From positions 1 through 64,000 of the forward strand of contig CAZINI010000009.1 of NCBI GenBank assembly GCA_964540575.1: DNA of 64,000 bases. The letters are read 5' to 3'. The position numbers and the translations under genes were made by a program. The DNA is from UMGS1889 sp964540575. GTDB lineage: Bacteria; Bacillota; Clostridia; Oscillospirales; Ruminococcaceae. The notes under the pieces are model-generated. The model saw nothing but the letters and a program-made list of their open reading frames with translations, was not told the DNA's origin and searched no databases. This document shows positions 23,324-30,239 of the stretch, in pieces (position 1 is the stretch's first letter; every line of letters starts with the position of its first letter).

Positions 23324-24248
23324 ATTTAAAGGTATGTCTGATGTTAATTGTCCTAATCATTTCAACTTGTCTAATTTTATGAAATCAGGTAATATTATAG
23401 GCTGTGCCGGGTGTTGTTCCGGTTGCCTTAATCATATGCAATGTAAATATGTATGTGATTTTGTTGTATCGGCAGAAAAAAAGCTTGATAAATCAGATGT
23501 TTTACCTTCTACTCATAATACCGCTGATAAGCTTTCAAATAAGCTTGTATCTGTTGATGTTAAGGAATATAAGAAGATTCAGAAAGAAATTGAAGAGTCG
23601 AGAGCTACAAATCTCCAGAATTGTAGTATAATCATTAAGTGTTGTGTTTCACGTCTTGCACGAACATTTCTTGAAATTGGTTATAATTTATGGCTATGTC
23701 GTGAAAATGAATTTTATAAGGCTGCTGGTTATACAGATGTTTTTGATTACGCTCTCAAAGAATTTGGTTTCAAGCGTTCCAGCGTGTATAATTTCATCAA
23801 TGTATGTGAGAAATTTTCGGTTAAGCTTGATGGTGATCCAACACCAAAAGTATTGGATAGCTATAAACAATATAGCTTTTCACAGCTCTGTGAGATACTT
23901 AATCTTTCCGATAAGCAGATAGAAACAGTTAATATCACTCCCTCAGATAGTGTACGCACCATCAAGGAAAAGAAAAAACAGCTTAATAAAGATAAAATCA
24001 AATCTGTAAGCGAACAGGAATATATTGATACATTCCGGGAAACGCTGCCTGCAGAGCAGATAACAATTTTACCCGTTACTGTTGAAAAGAAAATATCTGT
24101 TTATTTCACAGAAACACAGGCAGAGCTTCTTCTTAATTTACTTGAACATACCTGCCTTGATAGTGCAGCCGATTACGATCTTGTTGAAGCTCTGCAGTCT
24201 ATCAGATCGGTGCTTTCTTCTAAAGTAGGTGATAAGCTTGCTGTTTAA
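23310..24248 (+). CDS. Provirus protein with Cys-rich N-terminus and DNA-binding-like middle (orf312)
   Basis: 312 residues. The first 50 residues contain nine Cys (CKFK, CPNH, CAGCCSGC, CKYVC), suggesting a zinc-binding module. The middle (about 105-200) contains GYNLWLCRENEFYKAAGYTDVFDY and EFGFKRSSVYNFINVCEKF, resembling the helical domain that phage and plasmid proteins use with a 'FGxxxSxVYNxxxV' HTH, followed by YSFSQLCEILNLS. The C-terminal third is basic then acidic. Probably a DNA-binding protein cooperating with Rep or Int; not recognised as a known inovirus gene. It overlaps rep by 14 bases and int by 11. Confidence 0.72.
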   Translation: MKNCKFKGMSDVNCPNHFNLSNFMKSGNIIGCAGCCSGCLNHMQCKYVCDFVVSAEKKLDKSDVLPSTHNTADKLSNKLVSVDVKEYKKIQKEIEESRATNLQNCSIIIKCCVSRLARTFLEIGYNLWLCRENEFYKAAGYTDVFDYALKEFGFKRSSVYNFINVCEKFSVKLDGDPTPKVLDSYKQYSFSQLCEILNLSDKQIETVNITPSDSVRTIKEKKKQLNKDKIKSVSEQEYIDTFRETLPAEQITILPVTVEKKISVYFTETQAELLLNLLEHTCLDSAADYDLVEALQSIRSVLSSKVGDKLAV

Positions 24249-25131
24249 GGATTGGTGGAAACAATACTATAGTGCATTCCTTGATAATCAGGCTGCATAT
24301 GACTACTGCATAGAATGTCAGATCATCTTTAAAAAGCATTATGTTTCCTTGCACGACAAGGAGCTTCGGGACATAAAGCCGCTTGATGTTCAGCTTTGTA
24401 TGAAAACAGCAGCTAATTATAGCTCTTGGCGAAAGCGTAAGGTTTACTATGTGCTGCATAAGTGTCTTGCCGAAGCAGTTATTAATGATTTGATTGATAT
24501 TAATCCTGTTGACAAGGTCAGACCGCCGAAAAAGGTAAGAAAAGAAGTGCCTGTATATTCTGATTCGGAAATATCTTCTATTTTCAAAGATTCTTTCTGT
24601 AATTCTACTGCAAGAATGATATGTATAGATCTCCTTACCGGTCTTCGAAGGGGTGAGCTGCTTGCTCTTGAATGGAAAAACATTCACTTTGATGATCGTT
24701 ATCTTCTTGTTTGTCAGACACTTGTTCACTCATCAGGCGGTGATGTTATAGTTCCAACGACTAAGAGCCGTGCCGATCGGCGTGTTCCTCTCAGCTCTGA
24801 TTGTATTAAGTTACTTAGAATGCAGCGTAATCTATCACATAGCAATTATGTTTTCGGATTTGATATAGATAAACCTATAGCTCTTAAGACATTTCACGAT
24901 AGATATACACGATATATAGCTGAAAAGGGGTTCCCTTATTTGTCCCCGCACAAGCTTCGGCATACATTCGCTACTTACTGCTTGCGTTCCGGTGCAGATG
25001 TGAATACAGTTCGCCAGCTCCTTGGACATAGCTCCATCAGTACAACTCAGATTTATGTTCATTCAGGATTCGAACAGATGCAGAAAGCAGTTGATGATCT
25101 TGATTTTGGATTGCTGAAAGGGACAGACTAG
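24238..25131 (+). CDS. Tyrosine-type site-specific integrase
   Basis: 297 residues from TTG at 24238 (AGGTGAT 5 bases upstream; the GTG at 24229 lacks a site). Phage_integrase family: N-terminal SAM-like DNA-binding part (about 1-90), catalytic domain with Arg137 (TGLRRGELLALEW), the Lys-containing strand TTKSRADRRVPL, His238 and Arg241 (HKLRHTFATY), His264 (LLGHSSI) and nucleophile Tyr273 (TTQIYVH). All residues are present, so it should be active. It sits next to attR, 62 bases from the repeat. It explains why this inovirus uses a tRNA gene rather than XerCD and dif. Confidence 0.95.
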   Translation: MLFKDWWKQYYSAFLDNQAAYDYCIECQIIFKKHYVSLHDKELRDIKPLDVQLCMKTAANYSSWRKRKVYYVLHKCLAEAVINDLIDINPVDKVRPPKKVRKEVPVYSDSEISSIFKDSFCNSTARMICIDLLTGLRRGELLALEWKNIHFDDRYLLVCQTLVHSSGGDVIVPTTKSRADRRVPLSSDCIKLLRMQRNLSHSNYVFGFDIDKPIALKTFHDRYTRYIAEKGFPYLSPHKLRHTFATYCLRSGADVNTVRQLLGHSSISTTQIYVHSGFEQMQKAVDDLDFGLLKGTD

Positions 25132-25160
25132 CACACCATTCATTGTAAATACGACATAGA

Positions 25161-25193
25161 AAAAAGGCACCTTCTTCTCAGAAAGTGCCTTTT
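25161..25193 (-). terminator. Provirus-supplied terminator for tRNA-Leu(CAG)
   Basis: Stem AAAGGCAC/GTGCCTTT with T runs on both strands, located directly after the tRNA 3' end. It replaces the original terminator now at 16146-16178 and also ends int transcription from the left. Confidence 0.9.
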
Positions 25194-25252
25194 ATGGTGC
25201 GGATAGCAGGACTTGAACCTGTACCGAGTTGCCCCGACTAGCACCTGAAGCT
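25194..25252 (-). repeat. Provirus attachment site, right (within intact tRNA-Leu(CAG))
   Basis: 59 bp identical to 16179-16237. The identity begins 1 base outside the CCA end and stops in the anticodon arm, so the phage copy restores the full tRNA 3' half. Confidence 0.97.
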
Positions 25253-25281
25253 AGCGCGTCTGCCGATTCCGCCATATCCGC
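25195..25281 (-). tRNA. tRNA-Leu(CAG), CCA encoded; integration target
   Basis: Acceptor GCGGATA/TATCCGC, discriminator A, encoded CCA. Anticodon loop TTCAGGT between CTAGC and GCTAG gives anticodon CAG (reads CUG). Long variable arm, as expected for Leu. Its promoter on the minus strand is TTGACA (25350-25345), 17 bases, TATAAT (25327-25322). An 11-bp inverted repeat ATTTTGTTGAT/ATCAACAAAAT (25282-25319) lies in the 5' leader. Confidence 0.97.
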
Positions 25282-25321
25282 ATTTTGTTGATCGAGATGC
25301 GTTCTGCAATCAACAAAATAT

Positions 25322-25350
25322 ATTATACTACAATAAATCTGATTTGTCAA
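25322..25350 (-). promoter_or_regulatory. Promoter of tRNA-Leu(CAG)
   Basis: TTGACA, 17 bases and TATAAT on the minus strand; left untouched by the integration, which occurred in the 3' half. Confidence 0.9.
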
Positions 25351-25392
25351 GTGTTTTTCAGAATTTTTTTCAACTTTTTTTCCAAGATAGCT

Positions 25393-25926
25393 TCAGATGA
25401 CAGAAAAATCCCATAAAACCTTGCCCGAGAGCTCTTTCAGCGTAAAAATCCCTTCGGAAAATGTCATATATGTTCGGGGATTTCCGCCTTTGGGTATCGA
25501 AACCGAGCCGGGATTTATATAAAAATGCTCCTCCCGCTTTTCCGCCGCAAACAGATGAGTGTGACCGTTCAGCAGAATGCCGCCCTTTGACGGCTTATAT
25601 TCGGGCTTGTGACCGTGAGCGGCGAGCATTGCCGTGCCGTCCGCAAAAATCATTGCACTGTCCGAAAGAATGGGAAAATCAAGCACCATTTGGTCAACCT
25701 CACAGTCGCAGTTGCCCCGCACAGCTATGATATTCTCCGCATTTTTGTTAAGAAGCTCTATCGTACCCTCGGGGTCATATCCCGTGAATACGCCGTTTCT
25801 CGGACCGTGATAGAGCAAATCTCCCAAAAGGATAAGCTTGTCCGCCCTTTCCTCGGCAAATCGTTCCAGCATAGCCCGACAGCACTCCGAATGCCCGTGA
25901 ATGTCCGATGCGATCATCAGCTTCAT
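25393..25926 (-). CDS. YfcE/MJ0936-type metallophosphoesterase
   Basis: 177 residues from ATG at 25926, chosen because it overlaps the coaBC stop (ATGA) with AAAGGAG upstream; a TTG at 25932 is possible. Calcineurin-like motifs: MIASDIHGH (Asp, His), LLGDLLYHGP, GNCDCEVD, AAHGHK and NGHTHL are all present, and INPGSVSIPKGG is typical of YfcE. The family hydrolyses phosphodiesters such as bis-pNPP in vitro; the natural substrate is not established. It is translationally coupled to coaBC. Confidence 0.92.
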   Translation of the reverse strand: MKLMIASDIHGHSECCRAMLERFAEERADKLILLGDLLYHGPRNGVFTGYDPEGTIELLNKNAENIIAVRGNCDCEVDQMVLDFPILSDSAMIFADGTAMLAAHGHKPEYKPSKGGILLNGHTHLFAAEKREEHFYINPGSVSIPKGGNPRTYMTFSEGIFTLKELSGKVLWDFSVI

Positions 25927-27131
25927 TTGCAATTCTCCTTTTCGGAAATTTTCATCAGTTCATCTAAGATAATATGTGCCGCTTCAAGCTTGGACATAAT
26001 ATCAAGCTGACGTTCACCGTCCTTGGTGATAAGGGTGATAACATTGGTGTCCGTCCCGAAGCCTGCACCTGCCGTCCGCAGACTGTTTGCACATATCATA
26101 TCGCAGTTTTTTGCGGACAGCTTCTTTCGGGAATTTTCAAGAACATTGTCCGTTTCCATAGAAAATCCGCATATGACCTGACTGTTTGGTTTATGTTCGC
26201 CAAGATATTTCAGAATATCCTTGGTGCGTTTCAGCTCTATTTTCATATCGTCATCGGATTTTTTGAGCTTTCCGTCGGCAGTGACGGCTGGAGTGTAATC
26301 TGCAACGGCAGCAGCCTTGATTATGAAATCCTGTTCAGCCGAATGCTCTGTGACCGCATTGAACATATCCTCGGCGGAGGCGACGTTTACAACGTTCACA
26401 AACAACGGCGGCTTGACCTCCATATGAGCAGCGACCAGCGTGACCTCCGCACCTCGGAGCATAGCAGCCTCGGCAATTGCACAGCCCATTTTTCCCGAGG
26501 AATGGTTTGTGATGAAGCGGACAGGGTCAATGGATTCACGGGTAGCACCGGCGGTAACAAGCACTTTTTTGCCTGTAAGGTCTTTGGGACAGGCTATTTC
26601 CCGAAGAACAGCCGCCAGCAGAGTTTCCTCATCGGGCATTCTGCCGTCGCCGCTGTCGCCGTTTGCAAGCATTCCGTATTCGGGGGACAGTATCTCATAT
26701 CCGAAACGGCGAAGCTTTTCGATATTATCCCGAACGATGGGATTGTGATACATATTGTGATTCATAGCGGGGGACACGATCTTTTTGCAGGGACACGCCA
26801 TAACAGTGGTGGTCAGCATATCGTCCGCAATGCCGGTTGCGATCTTCCCGATAACATTTGCAGATGCGGGGGCGATCAGCACAACGTCCGCCTGCTTTGC
26901 CAGTGCAACGTGTTCAACGCTGTACTGAAAATTCCTGTCAAAGGTGTCGATAAGGCACTTGTTTCCCGTCAGCGTTTCAAAGGTAATGGGATTGATGAAA
27001 TTTGTGGCATTTTCGGTCATAAGCACCTGAACGTTGCAGTTAAGCTTTTTAAGCATTCTTGCAAGATTTGCTATTTTATATGCGGCAATGCTTCCGCTGA
27101 CCGCAAGCACTGCTGTTTTTCCTTTAAGCAT
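25923..27131 (-). CDS. coaBC: Phosphopantothenoylcysteine synthetase/decarboxylase
   Basis: 402 residues from ATG at 27131 (AAGGAG upstream; the protein then starts MLKGKTAVLAVSGSIAAYK, the CoaC N-terminus). CoaC half (about 1-185): flavoprotein decarboxylase with SGSIAAYK, PASANVIGKIATGIADD and PAMNHNMYHNP. CoaB half (about 190-402): VLVTAGATRESIDPVRFITNHSSGKMG and AAVADYTP, the CTP-dependent synthetase motif set. It makes 4'-phosphopantetheine in the CoA pathway. It faces away from the divergent panT-like and coaX genes, so the three form a CoA locus around a common intergenic region. Confidence 0.96.
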   Translation of the reverse strand: MLKGKTAVLAVSGSIAAYKIANLARMLKKLNCNVQVLMTENATNFINPITFETLTGNKCLIDTFDRNFQYSVEHVALAKQADVVLIAPASANVIGKIATGIADDMLTTTVMACPCKKIVSPAMNHNMYHNPIVRDNIEKLRRFGYEILSPEYGMLANGDSGDGRMPDEETLLAAVLREIACPKDLTGKKVLVTAGATRESIDPVRFITNHSSGKMGCAIAEAAMLRGAEVTLVAAHMEVKPPLFVNVVNVASAEDMFNAVTEHSAEQDFIIKAAAVADYTPAVTADGKLKKSDDDMKIELKRTKDILKYLGEHKPNSQVICGFSMETDNVLENSRKKLSAKNCDMICANSLRTAGAGFGTDTNVITLITKDGERQLDIMSKLEAAHIILDELMKISEKENCK

Positions 27132-27333
27132 AAAAGTCGCTCCTTGTAAATGGTATAGATTTATTATAGCACATTTTTCCCCGCTTGTCATTACTTTTGC
27201 AAATTTTGCTTTGAAAAAAATTATCTAGAAATAATTCAAAAAACATATATCAAATTTTCGGGAAATGTGTTATAATAAAATGGTATTGTATTGTATCCCT
27301 TTATGGGAATGATAACAAGGAGGTTTTCATTAA
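27132..27333. promoter_or_regulatory. Divergent intergenic region of the CoA locus
   Basis: Between coaBC (minus) and the transporter gene (plus). A TATAAT at 27271-27276 preceded by TGTGT suggests an extended -10 promoter for the plus-strand genes. ATCCC/GGGAT forms a small hairpin near 27296-27310, and AAGGAGG precedes the ATG at 27334. No known riboswitch is recognised. Confidence 0.5.
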
Positions 27334-27987
27334 ATGAAAAACAAATCAACCGTCACTATTGTGCAAACAGCAATGTTTGCGGCAATTGTAGTGGTACTCG
27401 CATTCGTGCCGTATGTAGGATATATAAGGATCCCGATACTGGCAATTCAGGCAACAACGATACATATTCCGGTCATAGTTGCTTCGATACTTCTCGGACC
27501 GAAAGCAGGTGCTTTTCTCGGAGGTGTTTTCGGGCTTACCAGCCTTATCAACAACACCGTTTCACCCGGAATTACTTCGTTTGTTTTCTCGCCGTTCATT
27601 GAGATCGGCGACGGACTCGGAGGAAGTCCCCTCTCTCTTGTAATATGCTTTGTTCCTCGTATTCTGGTAGGAATCGTGCCATATTACGTTTATAACGCTA
27701 TTCAGAAAAAAAGCAAAAACAGTGAAAAGACGAATAAGCTCTCTCTTTTGATTTCCGGAATAGCAGGTTCAATGACAAACACTATTCTTGTAATGGGTAT
27801 GATCTACATTTTCTTCGGTCATGAGTGGGCTGCTGCAAAGAGCATAGCTTATGAAGCGGTACTTGGTATCATTCTTTCGGTAGTCGGCATCAACGGAACT
27901 ATCGAAGCTGTCGTGGCTGCACTCATAACATCTGCTGCTGTTCTTGTTCTTCAAAAGGCGGGTATTGCAAATCGTCAGCAATCATAA
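27334..27987 (+). CDS. ECF transporter substrate-binding (S) component, probably pantothenate (PanT-like)
   Basis: 217 residues, about six transmembrane helices. The N-terminus (IVQTAMFAAIVVVLAFVPYVGY) and the AFLGGVFGLTSLINNTVSP helix fit S components of energy-coupling-factor transporters, which bind a vitamin and dock on a shared EcfTAA' module (absent here). Pantothenate is the best guess since the next gene is the type III pantothenate kinase coaX and the divergent gene is coaBC. AAGGAGG lies 8 bases before the ATG. coaX follows after 15 bases. Confidence 0.85.
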   Translation: MKNKSTVTIVQTAMFAAIVVVLAFVPYVGYIRIPILAIQATTIHIPVIVASILLGPKAGAFLGGVFGLTSLINNTVSPGITSFVFSPFIEIGDGLGGSPLSLVICFVPRILVGIVPYYVYNAIQKKSKNSEKTNKLSLLISGIAGSMTNTILVMGMIYIFFGHEWAAAKSIAYEAVLGIILSVVGINGTIEAVVAALITSAAVLVLQKAGIANRQQS

Positions 27988-28002
27988 TTCGGAGGAATAA
28001 AA

Positions 28003-28767
28003 ATGGTTCTTGCTGTTGATATAGGAAATTCAAATATCGTGCTCGGCTGCTTTGAGGGCAGTGAGATAAAGTTCGTTGAACGGCTTTCCACTAATCTAAA
28101 TTCCACCGAGCTTGAATATACGGTGCTTATCAAGACAATTCTGGAGCTTAACAGCATTGACGGTAACACCTTTGAGGGGGGAATAATCTCCTCGGTCGTT
28201 CCGTCTGTTACGCAAACTGTCAAGATGGCAATGGAGCGGCTTACCGGTCGGGATATAATCGTTGTTGAGCCGGGGCTGAAAACGGGTCTGAAGATAAAGC
28301 TCGATAATCCCGCACAGCTGGGAAGCGACAGGGTTGCGGACGCTGTTGCGGCGATAAACTTTTATCCCTGTCCGTCCATAATAATCGATATGGGCACGGC
28401 TACGACAATTTCCGTTATCGGAGCAGACAAGAGCTTTCTCGGCGGAATGATAATCCCCGGGCTTCGGGTGTCGCTGGAGTCGCTTTCGATGCGTACCTCA
28501 CAGCTGCCGAAGATCAGCCTTGAACCGCCTAAACGTGTCATCGGTTCAAACACTGTTGACTGTATGAAAAGCGGCATTATCTACTATACGGCTTCGGGTA
28601 TCGACGGTGCGGTCGACCGCCTTGAAAAGGAGCTGGGTGAGAAATGCACGGTCATTTCAACGGGCGGACTGGCAAATACAATTATCCCTTTCTGCAAGCG
28701 GGATATTATCATTGACGATAAGCTGCTTTTAAAGGGACTTATGGTAATTTACAATAAAAATAAATAA
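28003..28767 (+). CDS. coaX: Type III pantothenate kinase
   Basis: 254 residues. Acetate/sugar kinase-type fold with VLAVDIGNSNIVLGCFEG (phosphate 1), GSDRVADAVAAIN, IIDMGTATTISVIG (phosphate 2) and the PG..RVSLESLSMRTSQLP region that are diagnostic of CoaX. It phosphorylates pantothenate, the first step of CoA synthesis, and is insensitive to CoA feedback. It forms an operon with the PanT-like gene upstream; a terminator follows at 28782-28815. Confidence 0.96.
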   Translation: MVLAVDIGNSNIVLGCFEGSEIKFVERLSTNLNSTELEYTVLIKTILELNSIDGNTFEGGIISSVVPSVTQTVKMAMERLTGRDIIVVEPGLKTGLKIKLDNPAQLGSDRVADAVAAINFYPCPSIIIDMGTATTISVIGADKSFLGGMIIPGLRVSLESLSMRTSQLPKISLEPPKRVIGSNTVDCMKSGIIYYTASGIDGAVDRLEKELGEKCTVISTGGLANTIIPFCKRDIIIDDKLLLKGLMVIYNKNK

Positions 28768-28781
28768 TACAATACAAATAT

Positions 28782-28815
28782 AGCCGCTGCGGTCATAGAA
28801 ACGCAGCGGCTTTTT
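28782..28815. terminator. Terminator after coaX
   Basis: AGCCGCTGCG/CGCAGCGGCT perfect 10-bp stem and TTTTT; also plausible for the converging minus-strand gene at 28827. Confidence 0.92.
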
Positions 28816-28826
28816 AAGTTATTGTG

Positions 28827-30140
28827 CTATTTTGCGGGAATATTACTCAGCAGTTCATTCAGTTCTTTGTTTGCAAAAATCTTGCCTGTTTCGTTGTGAA
28901 TTAGCTTGTTTAATCTCTCATTTATCTCACGTTTAGATGATGATTCGGTCATAGCTTTGAGAATTTCCTCTTTCTTTTGCAAAAATATTCCGCCGGTAAA
29001 GTGGAGCTCAAAGGTGCTTTTGACCTTGGCATTCCAATCGGCTTTGCTCTTATTATTTTTCTTTGATTTATTTTTAGATTTTTGAGGCAGAAGCGTTTCA
29101 TATGCATCGAGAACAGCGTTTACATTTTGGGTTGGGATAAGCTTTTGCAGAGAATTGTGCAAGGTTTGCTTGTCGGGTGAGGTTTTTATCAAATTCAATA
29201 TTTCCGTGCGGTGCTCAATATAAGGCGATATATTTAACTCGCTGTCGAAAATTCTGTCTATCTGTTCATCCCGTGTCAGCGGCTCGGCAGGCTTTGAATC
29301 AGGGACAGTTTTTGTGACAGGTTTTTCTTGCACAGCTGTATTATAAGCATCGGAAATTTTTTGTATTTTTTTGATCTTTACTCCGAATTTTTTCTTAAAT
29401 TCTTCAATGGGTACGTCAAAATCCGAGTCCTTGGAGATGATAAAAAAGTTTGTGAAGGGGTTGAATTTATATGCCTGCAAAATCTCAAAAAGTATCTGGC
29501 AGTCAGCTCCATTTTTGATTTGCAGCAATACCTTTGTACATTCAACTCTTGCAGGTGTATTGTTTAGTTTCCGCATAAATGTAAACGGAATATTAGGTGT
29601 TTCTTTTCCGTAATATATCCGAAGGCAGTCATTTTCAGCCAGATTTTCAACTCCAATGAGTCCCGCTGATTTTACATTTTCATAATCCACGAAATAGTAA
29701 TTTTTAATGCAGCCGTCCAGACACATTTCGTCATAGAGATCGTCACAGCCGCTGTCGGGCAGCATACAGCTGTTTATGTCAAATCCGATAGTGAAAAGCT
29801 CGTCCGGACAATTTTCCTCTCCAAATATATCCTCGTCATATATAGACTGCTCTTCCTCGGGCTCCTTAGGCAAAAAATGTTCACCGAACAGATCATCGCC
29901 ACAAAAATCATCATCGTCAAAATCATCGGCTTCAATGGCTTCTTCAGCTGCAGCTTCATTCGTTTCAGTTTCGGCAGAGCTTTCCGTGCCGTCAGTGTTA
30001 TCGTAATTATGGGACTTGACCCAGCCATTCAGCGTAGAAGAGGGAATACCAAGCTCGACAGCTGCTTTTCTGATACCCAGCTGTTCAACAAGGCTCACCG
30101 CTGATGCTTTAAATTCATTATCATATATACGTTTTGCCAT
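28827..30140 (-). CDS. Transposase-type HTH fused to a PIN/NYN-like nuclease domain
   Basis: 437 residues from ATG at 30140 (GAGGTG 6 bases upstream). Residues 1-45, MAKRIYDNEFKASAVSLVEQ... and IRKAAVELGIPSSTLNGWVK, are an IS3/IS911 OrfA-type HTH. A very acidic linker follows (about 55-115). The middle (about 145-275) reads NYYFVDYENVKSAGLIGVENL, DCLRIYYG, GADCQILFEILQAY, FFIISKDSDFD: a PIN-like (PIN7/NYN-type) RNase fold with its conserved acidic residues (VDYEN, SKDSDFD). The C-terminus (about 300-437) has two similar helical modules separated by a Lys-rich stretch. No transposase core or inverted ends, so it looks domesticated. Role unknown; possibly a DNA- or RNA-binding nuclease. Confidence 0.8.
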   Translation of the reverse strand: MAKRIYDNEFKASAVSLVEQLGIRKAAVELGIPSSTLNGWVKSHNYDNTDGTESSAETETNEAAAEEAIEADDFDDDDFCGDDLFGEHFLPKEPEEEQSIYDEDIFGEENCPDELFTIGFDINSCMLPDSGCDDLYDEMCLDGCIKNYYFVDYENVKSAGLIGVENLAENDCLRIYYGKETPNIPFTFMRKLNNTPARVECTKVLLQIKNGADCQILFEILQAYKFNPFTNFFIISKDSDFDVPIEEFKKKFGVKIKKIQKISDAYNTAVQEKPVTKTVPDSKPAEPLTRDEQIDRIFDSELNISPYIEHRTEILNLIKTSPDKQTLHNSLQKLIPTQNVNAVLDAYETLLPQKSKNKSKKNNKSKADWNAKVKSTFELHFTGGIFLQKKEEILKAMTESSSKREINERLNKLIHNETGKIFANKELNELLSNIPAK

Positions 30141-30239
30141 AACACACCTCGATCCTGATACAGTTAAGGGCAAGATGCTGCCGCAGCTTCGGCGGATAAC
30201 ATATTGCCCTAGGTTTACATAAATATATTTACGGACAAA

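Larger units (their letters stand above)
16179..25252. mobile_element. Inovirus-like (filamentous phage) provirus integrated in tRNA-Leu(CAG)
   Basis: About 9.0 kb between 59-bp direct repeats. Thirteen genes: minus-strand DUF2726 protein and XRE repressor; plus-strand orf195, ssDNA-binding-like protein, two small membrane proteins, major coat protein, Zot/pI ATPase, pIII-like and pVI-like proteins, Rep_trans-like initiator, orf312 and tyrosine integrase. Gene sizes, the fd-type coat protein and the Zot ATPase together identify it as filamentous-phage-like. There is no secretin, portal, terminase or lysis gene. Genes inside are visibly richer in A/T than flanking host genes (TTT, TCT and CTT codons are common). 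All frames are open, so it looks intact and recent. Confidence 0.93.

Noticed and set aside
16179..25252. Integration of the inovirus by XerCD at a dif site.
   Set aside because: The element has its own complete tyrosine integrase and 59-bp repeats from a tRNA gene; no dif-like sequence was noted.
25974..27149. Open frame of 391 codons on the plus strand opposite coaBC.
   Set aside because: Shadow of coaBC; its Cys/His-rich composition is the usual artefact of the reverse frame here.
28827..30140. Intact insertion sequence of the IS3 family.
   Set aside because: Only an OrfA-type HTH is present; there is no DDE transposase and no inverted ends near the gene.
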